Assembly: GCA_027214125.1 (NCBI GenBank)
Contig: JAPWHF010000002.1
Location: 357,082 to 421,081 of the forward strand
Origin: Zoogloeaceae bacterium G21618-S1
Lineage (GTDB): Bacteria > Pseudomonadota > Gammaproteobacteria > Burkholderiales > Rhodocyclaceae
DNA: 64,000 nt
Direction: 5' to 3'
The position numbers were made by a program, and so were the translations under genes. The first letter of the stretch is position 1; each line of letters opens with the position of its first letter. A model generated the notes under the pieces. It was not told where the DNA came from. It was given only the letters and a program-made list of their open reading frames with translations, and made no database searches. Shown here piece after piece: positions 1 through 8,614 of this stretch.

Positions 1-228
1 ACGCAGAATCCAGACCGGCTTGCCTTGCCATTCGACCGTCATCATCTCGCCCGGCGCAAGCTTGCTGACGTCGGCTTCGACCGGCGCACCCGCCGCCTTG
101 GCGCGCTCCGACGGTGTCAGGCTTGCCACAAACGGAACGGCTGTTGCCGCCGCCGCCGCGCCACCCGCGACCGACGTGGCCAGCAACAACTGCCGACGGC
201 CACTGTCCATCTTTTCCTCAACGCTCAT
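1..228 (-). CDS. petA: Ubiquinol-cytochrome c reductase Rieske iron-sulfur subunit, N-terminal part (runs off the window)
   Basis: The first 76 codons are present; the rest lies before base 1. The product would be the [2Fe-2S] subunit of the bc1 complex, which passes electrons from quinol to cytochrome c1 at the outer face of the inner membrane. The N-terminus is typical of the family: a short acidic start (MSVEEK), a twin-arginine Tat-type signal (GRRQLLL, residues about 10-16), an Ala-rich hydrophobic anchor, then the conserved SLTPSERAKAAGAPVE stretch that leads into the head domain. The Cys-His cluster motifs lie off the window. A purine-rich GGGGAA lies before the ATG. Cytochrome b and c1 genes would be expected to follow outside the window. 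The identification rests on the N-terminus only. Confidence 0.86.
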   Translation of the reverse strand, partial: MSVEEKMDSGRRQLLLATSVAGGAAAAATAVPFVASLTPSERAKAAGAPVEADVSKLAPGEMMTVEWQGKPVWILR

Positions 229-281
229 GAGCCAATTCCCCGCAAAAAGGAAGCAAAAATGCTAGATACAAAAACCGCGAG

Positions 282-310
282 AGTATAACGAATATGGCCG
301 TACGAAAAAA
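282..310 (-). promoter_or_regulatory. Possible petA promoter (-35-like T-tract, 17-base spacer, TATACT)
   Basis: Read on the minus strand, a TATACT hexamer (plus 282-287) lies 17 bases downstream of a TTTTTT tract (plus 305-310) and about 54 bases before the petA ATG. The -10 is good and the -35 is poor, so an activator would be needed. The surrounding 230-457 stretch is clearly A+T-richer than the flanking genes and holds no gene. Confidence 0.35.
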
Positions 311-326
311 CCCCGATCTTTCAAAA

Positions 327-384
327 TTGTTTTTAATCAACCACTTGCAAATAACATCGAAAGAGATTTTTGATACAAATCAGG
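327..384. promoter_or_regulatory. Two degenerate FNR/ANR-like boxes upstream of petA
   Basis: TTGTTTTTAATCAA (327-340) and TTGATACAAATCAG (371-384) each match the FNR consensus TTGAT-N4-ATCAA at nine of ten fixed bases. Their centres are 44 bases apart, about four helical turns, so they would lie on the same face of the DNA. Neither sits at the canonical -41.5 of a recognisable promoter, and the region is A+T-rich, so chance occurrence is possible. Confidence 0.35.
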
Positions 385-458
385 CCAAACTCGTCAAAAA
401 TGCTGCACAACAACATCATCGCTTGCTAATTTTCCATCCGACAGGCCGTCTCACCCGC

Positions 459-1682
459 TCAAACAACCCCTTTCTGGCGGAGCAGGCGGATAGCCGCCTC
501 GTCCAGGCCCAAACCCTTCAATACACTATCGGTATGCGCCCCCAGCGGCGGGCCAATCCACTCGGTTGCCCCGGGCGTTGCCGTCAATTTCGGCATCACG
601 CTGGGGATCGCCAGCGATTCGCCGCCGGGCAAACGCACCCGTTCGATCATGTGCCGCGCCAGATACTGCGGGTCCGCAAACATGTCGGCAACCGAGTAGA
701 TGTTTGATACCGGCACATCGGCTGCCTTGAGCGTATCGAGGACGACTTGCCCGTCATGCCGACCGACCCAGTCATCGATCACACCGTAGATTTCCGCCGC
801 GCGCGCATCACGCCCGGCATTGTCCGCCAGCGCCACATCGTCTGCCAGATCCGGACGGTCGATGGCGCGCATCAGGCGCTTGAAAATGGCGTCGCCATTG
901 CCACCGACAATGATGTGCTTGCCGTCTCGGGCGGTGTGGGTGTTGGACGGCGTAATCCCCGGCATCACATTGCCGGTGCGCTCGCGGATGAATCCGTAGT
1001 GATCGAACTCCGGCACCATGCTCTCCATCATGGCGAACACGGCTTCATACAGGGCAACGTCCACCACCTGTCCTTGCCCGCCCGTGACCTCGCAATGACG
1101 CAGGGCCATCAAAGCACCCAGCGCAGCCCACAGTGCCGCGATCGAATCCCCGATCGAGATGCCGGTCTTGACGGGCGGCAGATCCGGGTCGCCGGTGATA
1201 TAACGCAGCCCGCCCATGGATTCGCCGATGGCGCCAAAACCCGGTTGATCGCGATACGGCCCGGTCTGGCCAAAGCCCGACAGGCGCACCATGACCAGCC
1301 CCGGATTCCCGGCGCTGAGCACATCCCAGCCCAAGCCCAGTTTTTCCATCACGCCAGGGCGGAAATTTTCGACGACGATATCGGCATTGGCCACCAGTTG
1401 CCGTGCGATGTCGACACCTTCGGGTGACTTCAGATTGAGCGTCACTGACTGTTTATTGCGTGCCTGCACGTACCACCACAGCGAGGTATCGCCATGCAGC
1501 TTGCGCCATTTTCGCAAGGGATCGCCCGTACCCGGCGTCTCGACCTTGATCACCTCAGCGCCAAATTCGGCCAGGATACGGGTACAAAACGGGCCGGCAA
1601 TCAAGGTGCCGAACTCGATCACCCGCACGCCTTTCAGCGGCTTGTCGCTCACGGCCGCCTCGGCACTGAACTCATCGGACAT
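459..1682 (-). CDS. CaiB/BaiF family (family III) CoA-transferase
   Basis: A 407-residue protein of the formyl-CoA/carnitine CoA-transferase family, which moves CoA between organic acids through a covalent aspartyl-CoA intermediate. It has the family opening (LKGVRVIEFGTLIAGPFC, Rossmann-like, residues about 16-33), the A-E-FGAEVIKVE segment, the FRPGVMEKLGL motif and a G-D-S segment around Asp179 that is the likely catalytic aspartate. The length is normal. The substrate cannot be read from sequence; succinyl-CoA-dependent activation of an aromatic or dicarboxylic acid would suit this kind of organism. The gene starts 12 bases after the recR stop and may be the last gene of the dnaX-ybaB-recR transcript. 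Confidence 0.85.
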   Translation of the reverse strand: MSDEFSAEAAVSDKPLKGVRVIEFGTLIAGPFCTRILAEFGAEVIKVETPGTGDPLRKWRKLHGDTSLWWYVQARNKQSVTLNLKSPEGVDIARQLVANADIVVENFRPGVMEKLGLGWDVLSAGNPGLVMVRLSGFGQTGPYRDQPGFGAIGESMGGLRYITGDPDLPPVKTGISIGDSIAALWAALGALMALRHCEVTGGQGQVVDVALYEAVFAMMESMVPEFDHYGFIRERTGNVMPGITPSNTHTARDGKHIIVGGNGDAIFKRLMRAIDRPDLADDVALADNAGRDARAAEIYGVIDDWVGRHDGQVVLDTLKAADVPVSNIYSVADMFADPQYLARHMIERVRLPGGESLAIPSVMPKLTATPGATEWIGPPLGAHTDSVLKGLGLDEAAIRLLRQKGVV

Positions 1683-1694
1683 ACCCAGACTGCC

Positions 1695-2288
1695 TCAGAC
1701 CGAACGCCGTTCGATCAGCGCCTGGGCGATGGTGCCGATGTCGGTGTGTTCCAGCTCGCCGCCCACCGGCACGCCGCGTGCGATGCGGCTCACCTTCAGC
1801 CCGCGGGCGCGCATCAGCTCGCCCACCGTATGCGCCGTCACTTCACCCTCGTTGGTGAAGTTGGTGGCCAGAATCACTTCTTCGACCTGACCATCGGTGG
1901 CCCGCTCGACCAGTTTTTCAAGCTTGAGCTCGCGCGGGCCGATGCCATCGAGCGGCGACATTCGCCCCATCAGCACGTAATACATGCCCTTGAAGGCATG
2001 CGTCTGTTCCATCATCGACAGATCGGACGGCATCTCGACCACGCACAGCAAACGCGGGTCACGCTGCGGGTTGGCGCAACGCTGACAAACTTCGTCTTCG
2101 GTAAACGTATTGCAACGCGCGCAGTGACGCAGCACCTCGAGCGCCCTGCTCAAGGCGCCCGCCAGCCGCGCCGCGCCGCGCTGGTCGCGCTGCAGCATGT
2201 GGTAGGCCATGCGCTGGGCCGACTTCGGCCCGACACCGGGCAGGCAGCGCAAGGCTTCGATGAGAGCGTCAAGCGTAGAAGGGGTCAT
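1695..2288 (-). CDS. recR: Recombination mediator RecR
   Basis: A 197-residue protein that works with RecF and RecO to load RecA on SSB-coated single-stranded gaps. In order it shows an N-terminal helix-hairpin-helix ([15 protein letters not shown]), a four-cysteine zinc finger (C..C, then C..C at about residues 57-72), a Toprim core with the ...[15 protein letters not shown]... segment, and the C-terminal Walker-B-like region ([16 protein letters not shown]). Full length. It lies downstream of ybaB, the usual dnaX-ybaB-recR order in proteobacteria. Confidence 0.97.
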   Translation of the reverse strand: MTPSTLDALIEALRCLPGVGPKSAQRMAYHMLQRDQRGAARLAGALSRALEVLRHCARCNTFTEDEVCQRCANPQRDPRLLCVVEMPSDLSMMEQTHAFKGMYYVLMGRMSPLDGIGPRELKLEKLVERATDGQVEEVILATNFTNEGEVTAHTVGELMRARGLKVSRIARGVPVGGELEHTDIGTIAQALIERRSV

Positions 2289-2293
2289 GGGAA

Positions 2294-2358
2294 GTGACGG
2301 GTCATTCGCAATAGGTCATTGGTGGAGGCACGAGCCCCCTTTGCCAATCACCCGTCAC
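2294..2358. repeat. Long imperfect inverted repeat between ybaB and recR
   Basis: GTGACGGGT (2294-2302) pairs perfectly with ACCCGTCAC (2350-2358), and an inner ATTGG/CCAAT pair extends the hairpin. The loop is long and no T-run follows, so it does not look like an intrinsic terminator. It occupies almost the whole 82-base gap inside an operon. It may be an intergenic repeat or an mRNA hairpin that tunes recR expression. Confidence 0.5.
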
Positions 2359-2370
2359 GAATCAGCCGCA

Positions 2371-2694
2371 TCAGAACGGCATCTTGAAACCGGGGGGCAG
2401 ATTCAGCCCGGCCGAGAAGCCCGCCATCTTCTCCTGGCTGGTGGCGTCGACACGGCGCACCGCATCATTGACGGCCGCGGCCAACAGATCTTCGAGCATC
2501 TCGCGGTCATCCATCACCGAGTCATCGATCTGCACCCGACGCACATCGTGCTTGCACGTCATGGTCACTTTGACCATGCCGGCACCGGCCTGGCCCTCGA
2601 CCTCGATCGACGCCAGCTCTTCCTGCGCCTTCTGCATGTTTTCCTGCATCTTCTGGGCCTGCTTCATCAGGCCTGCAATACCGCCCTTCATCAT
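2371..2694 (-). CDS. ybaB: YbaB/EbfC family nucleoid-associated DNA-binding protein
   Basis: A 107-residue protein of the YbaB/EbfC family, small dimeric DNA-binding proteins that act at the nucleoid and are linked to DnaX/RecR function. The conserved start ([21 protein letters not shown] region) and the [17 protein letters not shown] core are present, with a C-terminal [16 protein letters not shown] chose the ATG at 2694 because GGAG lies about 8 bases before it; the reading frame extends further upstream but into the dnaX tail. The gene lies 28 bases after the dnaX stop. Confidence 0.94.
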   Translation of the reverse strand: MMKGGIAGLMKQAQKMQENMQKAQEELASIEVEGQAGAGMVKVTMTCKHDVRRVQIDDSVMDDREMLEDLLAAAVNDAVRRVDATSQEKMAGFSAGLNLPPGFKMPF

Positions 2695-2722
2695 GGTGCT
2701 TTCTCCAGTGCAATCCGGTGTG

Positions 2723-4582
2723 TCACAACGGGCGTACCGACGCTTGGTGCAAAGTCGCGTCAAAACGCTCGATCATTTCCTGTACAAAAGGATCCTGTTC
2801 CAGCGAGGCAATCGCCTGCGCCTGCCGGGCCTCACGCGTCGCCGCGTCGCGCTGCGCCGGGGTTTCGCCCTCGATGCCGCCGATCTCGATGTTCAGCTTC
2901 ACGGGGCGATCAAAATGGCGATCAATCTCGGCCTGCAAGCGCTCCAGATTGCCGCGATTCATGGCAATCAGATGGCGATGCGCTTCGCTCAGGCGCAGTC
3001 GGATACCCCCCTCCGCCATGCCAAGCCACTCGCAGTGCTGAGCCAGCTCACGCACCAAACCCTTCAAGCCGATCTCGACGATCAGGCCGTGCCAATCGAC
3101 GTCGCCGGAAGACACTTCGACCGCGGTCCGCTGCGCGACCGGCTGCGGCACTGCCGCCTGCGGTGCGGCCTCGACGGCTTCGTGCTCCGGCGATTCGGTG
3201 GCACTGTCGCTATCGCCCGACGGCGCATGCGCTTCTTCGGGCAAATCTTCCCACGGCGGGACATCGCCGCTCGACACCGGCTTCGGTGGCGCTGCGATTG
3301 CCGCAGGCATCGGCTGAAGCTCGGGCTTCGCAACCGCGGCAACCGGCACAGGTTTATTGACCACCGGCGCGGCAGTAACAATCGGCGCCTGGGTCGGCGC
3401 CGTGCTGGGCGTTGAATCAATCACTGCCACGACCGGGCGGGTTGGCGTCCGTGCGGCGAGCGCCGGCACGCTACCGCCCCCGCCCGCCAATGGCGCCGCC
3501 TGCACGGGCCGGAAGGCGTGCAGGCGCAGCAACGTCATGACAAAACCAGCGGGCTCGTCCGGCGCCAAGGGCAGCTCGTCGCGGCCGTGAATGGCAATCT
3601 GATAGGCCAGTTGCAGAAATTCGGGGTCGAAGGCATCAACATACGGTTGCAGGCGGGCGCGCTCTACTTCGTCGGCAATCGCACTCGGTGCGAACTGAAA
3701 TACGGCAATGCGCTGCAGCAGCGAGGCCAGCGCCTGCAGCGCGGCATCGAACGACAGGCTGCGCGCGTCCATCGCTTCGGCCACGGCCAGCATGGCGGAC
3801 ACGTCGTTATTGATCAGCCCGTCGAGAATCTCGAACAGGTGGTCTTCGCCCACCGAGCCGAGCATGGCCTGCACGCCGGCCTCTTCGACCTTACCCGCGC
3901 CATGGGCGATGGCCTGATCGAGCAGCGACAAGGCATCGCGCATCGACCCACTGGCGCCTTTGGCAATGTGCCGCAGCGCGGGCGGATCAAAGGGCACCGC
4001 CTCGGTCTCGAGAATGCGCGACAGGTGCTCGACGATATGCCCCGGCGGCATCTGCTTGAGATTGAACTGCAGGCAGCGCGACAGCACCGTGACCGGAATC
4101 TTCTGCGGATCGGTGGTGGCGAGGATGAACTTGATGTGCTCGGGCGGCTCTTCCAGCGTCTTCAACATGGCATTGAAGGCCGAGTTGGAGAGCATGTGCA
4201 CTTCGTCGATCACGTACACCTTGAAACGGCCCCGCGTCGGCGCGTATACCGCGTTTTCGAGCAACTGCCGCATCTCGTCGACACGAGTATTGGTGGCCGC
4301 GTCGACCTCCAGCAAATCCACAAACCGCCCGGCGTCGATCTCCTGGCAGGACGAGCACACACCACAGGGCGTGGACGTCACGCCGGTCTCGCAGTTGAGC
4401 GCCTTGGCCAGAATTCGGGCGATGGTGGTTTTGCCCACGCCGCGCGTCCCGGTAAACAGGTAGGCGTGATGCAAACGCCCGGTGTCGAGCGCGTGCGTCA
4501 GCGCCCGAACCACATGCTCCTGCCCCACCAGGGTGTCAAAACCCTTGGGACGCCATTTACGCGCGAGGACCTGATAACTCAT
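2723..4582 (-). CDS. dnaX: DNA polymerase III tau/gamma subunit (clamp-loader ATPase)
   Basis: A 619-residue AAA+ subunit of the replicative clamp loader. The sequence shows Walker A GTRGVGKT (45-52), a four-cysteine zinc module (C64, C73, C76, C79), Walker B VIDEVHML near 124-131 and the arginine-finger SRC motif near 168-170. After the clamp-loader domains there is a low-complexity Pro/Ala linker (about 360-480) and a C-terminal tau domain for contacts with DnaB and the polymerase. I see no A-AAA-AAG type slippery heptamer, so a programmed gamma product of the E. coli kind is not supported. First gene of the dnaX-ybaB-recR series. Confidence 0.97.
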   Translation of the reverse strand: MSYQVLARKWRPKGFDTLVGQEHVVRALTHALDTGRLHHAYLFTGTRGVGKTTIARILAKALNCETGVTSTPCGVCSSCQEIDAGRFVDLLEVDAATNTRVDEMRQLLENAVYAPTRGRFKVYVIDEVHMLSNSAFNAMLKTLEEPPEHIKFILATTDPQKIPVTVLSRCLQFNLKQMPPGHIVEHLSRILETEAVPFDPPALRHIAKGASGSMRDALSLLDQAIAHGAGKVEEAGVQAMLGSVGEDHLFEILDGLINNDVSAMLAVAEAMDARSLSFDAALQALASLLQRIAVFQFAPSAIADEVERARLQPYVDAFDPEFLQLAYQIAIHGRDELPLAPDEPAGFVMTLLRLHAFRPVQAAPLAGGGGSVPALAARTPTRPVVAVIDSTPSTAPTQAPIVTAAPVVNKPVPVAAVAKPELQPMPAAIAAPPKPVSSGDVPPWEDLPEEAHAPSGDSDSATESPEHEAVEAAPQAAVPQPVAQRTAVEVSSGDVDWHGLIVEIGLKGLVRELAQHCEWLGMAEGGIRLRLSEAHRHLIAMNRGNLERLQAEIDRHFDRPVKLNIEIGGIEGETPAQRDAATREARQAQAIASLEQDPFVQEMIERFDATLHQASVRPL

Positions 4583-4893
4583 GGCGGGATTCTAGCAGAG
4601 GCAGCGGTTTCGACGGCGGTGTCGCAAGGCATTCACGATAGCCACGAGCTACGAAAGCAGCTCTATTGATCATTTTTTTGCGCATCTCCGGATGAGTTCT
4701 TGCGACTGCACGCCACCTGCAACGACGTTACGCGGCATCGCTCAATTTGAGGCATGCCTGACGGTGGCACCGATAGCCATCCAGCAGCTCGATGCAGTTA
4801 AATAAAACTATGACTGAATTAGCTATTTATCGCTGGAGGCTATTCAGCAACTTTGAGACACTGAGGCATCGAGACCATCTACCGGAGTACGCC
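4583..4893. other. Intergenic stretch upstream of the ZIP transporter gene
   Basis: The stretch lies between the divergent dnaX and ZIP transporter starts and must hold both promoters. It is less G+C-rich than the genes on either side, mainly between 4660 and 4860. I see no convincing -35/-10 pair, riboswitch or repeat. An in-frame ATG at 4792 would extend the transporter by 34 residues, but the extension is not family-like. Confidence 0.4.
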
Positions 4894-5808
4894 ATGAGCA
4901 CCCGCGAGCTTCGCCTCCTGTCCCACACCTTGATGCCCCACGCCCTGCCCCGCCATCTGGTCGGTGCGGCATTCGTCCTTGTCGGCATCGCTATCTACGG
5001 CAGCGATCTCTATCAGATCGGCTCGGCCATGGTCGCTGATCCGATTGTCGGACGCGCCCTGTCCGGCGGCATGCTGGCCGCAATGGCCACCGCACTGGGT
5101 ACGCTGCCGGTGCTGTTCGCCCGCCCTTTGTCCGCCCGTACGCAGGCCGCCATGCTTGGCTTCGGCGCTGGCGTGATGCTGGCCGCCACAGCATTCTCGC
5201 TGGTGCTCCCCGGGCTGGATGCGGCGCGCGAGATCTGGCACGACCCGTGGATTGCCGGCGGCGTGATGGCGGTCGGCATTCTCGCCGGCGGCGGCGTGCT
5301 GTTGTGGCTTGACGGGCGCTTGCCCCACGAACATTTCCTGAACCGCACTGAAGGCGTCGACACCGAGGCGCTGGCCCGCGTCTGGCTGTTCGTGTTTGCC
5401 ATTGCCCTGCACAACTTGCCCGAAGGTCTGGCCATCGGTGTGGCCGCGGCCAAAGACGGCGCTGGCTCGGCCGCGCTGGCCATGGGCATCGCGATTCAGG
5501 ACATACCTGAGGGGCTGGTGGTGGCGCTGGCCTTGCGCGGGGCAGGCTACCGGGCCGGGACAGCGGCGCTGGTCGGTGCTGCCTCGGGCCTGGTCGAGCC
5601 GGTGGCCGCAGTGCTCGGCGCCAGCCTGATCCAGGTCTCGGCCGTCGCCCTGCCCTGGGGCCTGGCCCTGGCGGCCGGCGCGATGCTGCTGGTGGTCAGC
5701 CACGAGATCATTCCCGAGTCGCACCGCAGCGGCCATGAGGGCGCGGCATCAAAGGGCCTGCTGATCGGCTTTTGCGTGATGATGTTGCTCGACACCGCGC
5801 TCGCCTGA
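4894..5808 (+). CDS. ZIP family divalent metal (zinc) transporter
   Basis: A 304-residue polytopic membrane protein of the ZIP (ZupT/GufA-like) family, which brings Zn2+ and related divalent metals into the cytoplasm. The two diagnostic amphipathic helices are clear: HNLPEGLAIGVA (about residues 171-182) and a following Q-D-I-P-E-G-L segment, whose His/Asn/Glu/Gln/Asp side chains form the binuclear metal site. About eight hydrophobic segments are visible. I chose the ATG at 4894 because a GGAG lies about 6 bases upstream and the N-terminus then fits the family. Monocistronic, followed at once by a terminator. Confidence 0.88.
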   Translation: MSTRELRLLSHTLMPHALPRHLVGAAFVLVGIAIYGSDLYQIGSAMVADPIVGRALSGGMLAAMATALGTLPVLFARPLSARTQAAMLGFGAGVMLAATAFSLVLPGLDAAREIWHDPWIAGGVMAVGILAGGGVLLWLDGRLPHEHFLNRTEGVDTEALARVWLFVFAIALHNLPEGLAIGVAAAKDGAGSAALAMGIAIQDIPEGLVVALALRGAGYRAGTAALVGAASGLVEPVAAVLGASLIQVSAVALPWGLALAAGAMLLVVSHEIIPESHRSGHEGAASKGLLIGFCVMMLLDTALA

Positions 5809-5827
5809 ACGCGACGGCACAAAGAAA

Positions 5828-5857
5828 AACGCTGACCCTCATGGATCGGCGTTTTTT
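5828..5857. terminator. Bidirectional intrinsic terminator between the ZIP gene and the SRP RNA gene
   Basis: AACGCTGA (5828-5835) pairs with TCGGCGTT (5846-5853), one G-U pair included. T-runs follow on both strands (TTTTTT on plus, TTTTTCTTT on minus). It would end transcription of the ZIP gene from the left and of the SRP RNA from the right. Confidence 0.8.
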
Positions 5858-5865
5858 ATTCAGGG

Positions 5866-5963
<98 letters not shown>

Positions 5964-6040
5964 CGGCGGCATTGTATCAGCTTCTCCCAACAGTGGGCGC
6001 GGCGTCTATCGCACTGCGTCAATTGCCGGGAGCGTTGCCC

Positions 6041-7717
6041 TTACTTGAGGTCGGGGAAGTCGTCCTCGAAGAACTCCATCGCCCCTTTGTCCCCGCGCGC
6101 TTCTTCCTGCTTGCGCAATTCGACGCGCCGAATCTTGCCCGAAATGGTCTTCGGCAAATCGGCAAACTCCAGGCGGCGGATGCGCTTGTAGGGCGCCAGA
6201 TTCTCGCGTGTGAAGGCAAAGATGTCGCGCGCCAGTTCAGCGCTCGGGCTCTGCCCCTCGACCAGAATCACAAAGGCCTTGGGCACGGCCAGGCGCACCG
6301 GATCGGGGCTGGGCACCACCGCCGCTTCGGCCACGGCCGGGTGCTCGATGAGCACGCTTTCGAGTTCAAATGGGCTGATCCGGTAGTCGGAGGCCTTGAA
6401 CACATCATCGGCACGACCGACGTAGGTGATATAGCCCTCGTCATCGATCTGCGCCACGTCCCCTGTGTGATAGAAGCCGTCGCGCATCACCTCGGCGGTT
6501 TTGGCTTCATCGCCGGCGTAGCAAAGCATCAAGCCCATCGGACGGACAGACAGGTCGAGGCAGACTTCACCCTCGTCGGCCGGCTTACCCTCGCTGTCGA
6601 TGAGCGCGATCTTGTAACCGGGCAGCGGGCGTCCCATCGAACCGGGCTTGAGCCGCTGGCCCGGCGGGTTACCGATCTGGGCGGTGGTTTCGGTCTGGCC
6701 AAAGCCATCGCGAATGGTGATGCCCCAGGCCTTTTCGACCTGCTCGATCACTTCCGGATTCAAGGGTTCGCCAGCGCCAATCAGCTCGCGCAGGGAAGTT
6801 TTGTAAGCGCCCAGATTCTGCTGGATGAGCATGCGCCAAACGGTCGGCGGCGCACACAGGGTGTTGATCTCGTACTTGACCAGCACATCGAGCAGCGCCT
6901 TGGCGTCGAAGCGGGTGTAGTTGTAGAGAAATACGGTCGCCCCGGCATTCCACGGCGCAAAGAAGCAGCTCCAGGCATGCTTGGCCCAGCCCGGCGAGCT
7001 GATGTTCATGTGACGGTCGCCCGGCTGCAGACCGATCCAGAACATGGTCGACAAGTGGCCAATCGGGTAGGACTGGTGGCTGTGCTGCACCAGCTTGGGC
7101 TTGGAAGTGGTGCCCGAGGTGAAATAGAGCAGCAGCGGATCAGTGACCTGGGTCACGCCATCGGCCACAAAGGTCTCGTCGGCGGCATAGGCGTTCTCGT
7201 ACGACAACCAGCCCTCACACGGTGCGCCGACTGCAATGCGGGTGAAGCCGGTCTTGCCGTCGAACTTGTCGACATGTGCATGCCCGATCACCGCATGCTT
7301 GACCTCGCCGCGCTCGATCCGGTCATCCAGATCGTCGGGCGTGAGCAGCGTGGTTGCGGGGATTACCACCGCACCCAGCTTGATGGCGGCCAGCATGGTT
7401 TCCCACAGCGGGACCTCGTTGCCGAGCATGATCAGAATATGATCGCCGCGCGACACACCCTGCGCGCGCAACCAGTTGGCCACCTGATTGGAGCGTGCCG
7501 ACATCTGCGCAAAGCTGCGCTTCGACTCGCTGCCATCCTGCTCGACAAGCCACAGGGCCGGCCGTTCGTTGTTTTTGGCCATTGCGTCGAAGTAATCAAT
7601 GGCCCAGTTGAACTCACTCAACTGCGGCCACTGAAACCCGGCATAGGCCGCGTCGTAGTCGGTGCGATTGGCCAGCAGAAAATCGCGGGCCTCAAGAAAT
7701 TTGGCGACAGCGCTCAT
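6041..7717 (-). CDS. AMP-forming acyl-CoA synthetase (ANL superfamily)
   Basis: A 558-residue acid:CoA ligase that adenylates a carboxylic acid and transfers the acyl group to CoA. Motifs are YFTSGTTSKPKLV (P-loop, about residues 197-209), DGFGQTETT, YHTGDVAQIDDEGYITYVGRADDVFKASDYRISP (hinge region) and the C-terminal PKTISGKIRR, whose lysine serves the adenylation step. The closest family pattern is the medium-chain/aromatic (ACSM- or benzoate-ligase-like) group, but the substrate is not evident. The gene stands alone between the SRP RNA and rlmB. A perfect FNR-type box and a 14-base palindrome lie upstream. Confidence 0.88.
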   Translation of the reverse strand: MSAVAKFLEARDFLLANRTDYDAAYAGFQWPQLSEFNWAIDYFDAMAKNNERPALWLVEQDGSESKRSFAQMSARSNQVANWLRAQGVSRGDHILIMLGNEVPLWETMLAAIKLGAVVIPATTLLTPDDLDDRIERGEVKHAVIGHAHVDKFDGKTGFTRIAVGAPCEGWLSYENAYAADETFVADGVTQVTDPLLLYFTSGTTSKPKLVQHSHQSYPIGHLSTMFWIGLQPGDRHMNISSPGWAKHAWSCFFAPWNAGATVFLYNYTRFDAKALLDVLVKYEINTLCAPPTVWRMLIQQNLGAYKTSLRELIGAGEPLNPEVIEQVEKAWGITIRDGFGQTETTAQIGNPPGQRLKPGSMGRPLPGYKIALIDSEGKPADEGEVCLDLSVRPMGLMLCYAGDEAKTAEVMRDGFYHTGDVAQIDDEGYITYVGRADDVFKASDYRISPFELESVLIEHPAVAEAAVVPSPDPVRLAVPKAFVILVEGQSPSAELARDIFAFTRENLAPYKRIRRLEFADLPKTISGKIRRVELRKQEEARGDKGAMEFFEDDFPDLK

Positions 7718-7802
7718 CTAGACGTCTCCCTCAACAGTGAATCCGTGGCTGAATCGCCTCACGGAACCCTACGGCGCCGCACAGGCAAGAGCGCATTGAT
7801 AC

Positions 7803-7816
7803 CGTTGACGTCAACG
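7803..7816. promoter_or_regulatory. 14-base perfect palindrome upstream of the acyl-CoA synthetase gene
   Basis: CGTTGACGTCAACG is its own reverse complement and lies 86 bases before the acyl-CoA synthetase start, in the 144-base gap to rlmB. It could be an operator for a dimeric regulator. About four such 14-base palindromes are expected by chance in 64 kb, so only its position makes it worth noting. Confidence 0.35.
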
Positions 7817-7851
7817 TAATGCAAGCCGAAATCGGCATCCAAGCCGATCAG

Positions 7852-7865
7852 TTGATTCGCATCAA
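7852..7865. promoter_or_regulatory. Perfect FNR/ANR-type box upstream of the acyl-CoA synthetase gene
   Basis: TTGATTCGCATCAA matches the TTGAT-N4-ATCAA consensus exactly. It overlaps the rlmB stop codon and lies about 140 bases before the acyl-CoA synthetase start. No good -10 hexamer is found at the class II distance, so the promoter architecture is unresolved. Confidence 0.5.
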
Positions 7866-8614
7866 GCGCGACGCTGTCTCGCGGCCTCGAACAAACAAAT
7901 GCCGCTGGCCACCGACACATTCAGGCTATCGACCGAGCCATGCATCGGGATGTGCGCCAGCACATCGCAAGTGTCGCGCGTCAAACGGCGCAAGCCATCA
8001 CCTTCGGCCCCCAGCACCCAGGCAATCGGGCCGGTCTGGTCGACCGTGTAGAGGTCTTGCTCGGCCTCCCCCGCCGCACCGATGATCCACACACCGGCGT
8101 CCTGCATCTGGCGCAACGCGCGCGACAGATTGGTGACCGTCACATAGGGCACGGTATCGGCAGCACCGCTGGCCACCTTGATGGCCGTGGCATTGAGGCT
8201 GGCCGAGCGATCCTTGGGCGCGATCACGGCCTGTGCGCCGGCGGCGTCGGCCACACGCAGGCAGGCGCCCAGATTGTGCGGATCGGTCACGCCGTCGAGC
8301 ACCAGCAGCAGCGCCGGGCCTTCGAGCGTATCGAGAATGTCATCGAGCTGCAGTACCTTGTGGCGCGCGTCGACCCGCGCCACAACGCCCTGATGCACCG
8401 CGCCACCGGCCATGCCGTCGAGGCGGCCGGTATCGGTCGGGATCACGCGTACATTCTGCGTCTCGGCCAGGGCGATCAGGTCGCGCGCGCGACCGTCATT
8501 GCGCTGCGCGGCGACGTGGATCTCGACCACACCTTCCGGATCGTTGCGCAAGCGCGAGCGCACCGCATGAAAGCCAAAAATGAATCGGGTCTCGCGCCCG
8601 GAAGGATTAGCCAC
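7862..8614 (-). CDS. rlmB: 23S rRNA (guanosine2251-2'-O)-methyltransferase
   Basis: A 250-residue SpoU-class (SPOUT) methyltransferase that methylates G2251 in the peptidyl-tRNA binding loop of 23S rRNA. It has the N-terminal substrate-binding domain ([12 protein letters not shown]) and the SPOUT knot with the three SpoU motifs: [33 protein letters not shown] and [22 protein letters not shown]. The start is a GTG inside the last codons of rnr (8-base overlap), so translation is probably coupled. The rnr-rlmB pair is the usual proteobacterial order. Confidence 0.95.
   Translation of the reverse strand: MANPSGRETRFIFGFHAVRSRLRNDPEGVVEIHVAAQRNDGRARDLIALAETQNVRVIPTDTGRLDGMAGGAVHQGVVARVDARHKVLQLDDILDTLEGPALLLVLDGVTDPHNLGACLRVADAAGAQAVIAPKDRSASLNATAIKVASGAADTVPYVTVTNLSRALRQMQDAGVWIIGAAGEAEQDLYTVDQTGPIAWVLGAEGDGLRRLTRDTCDVLAHIPMHGSVDSLNVSVASGICLFEAARQRRA

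Noticed and set aside
294..707. A 137-codon plus-strand frame over the petA/CoA-transferase gap
   Set aside because: Its second half is antisense to the CoA-transferase 3' end, and its first half is the A+T-rich promoter region of petA.
2723..4582. Programmed frameshift producing the gamma form of DnaX
   Set aside because: No A-AAA-AAG type slippery heptamer with downstream hairpin is visible in the gene.
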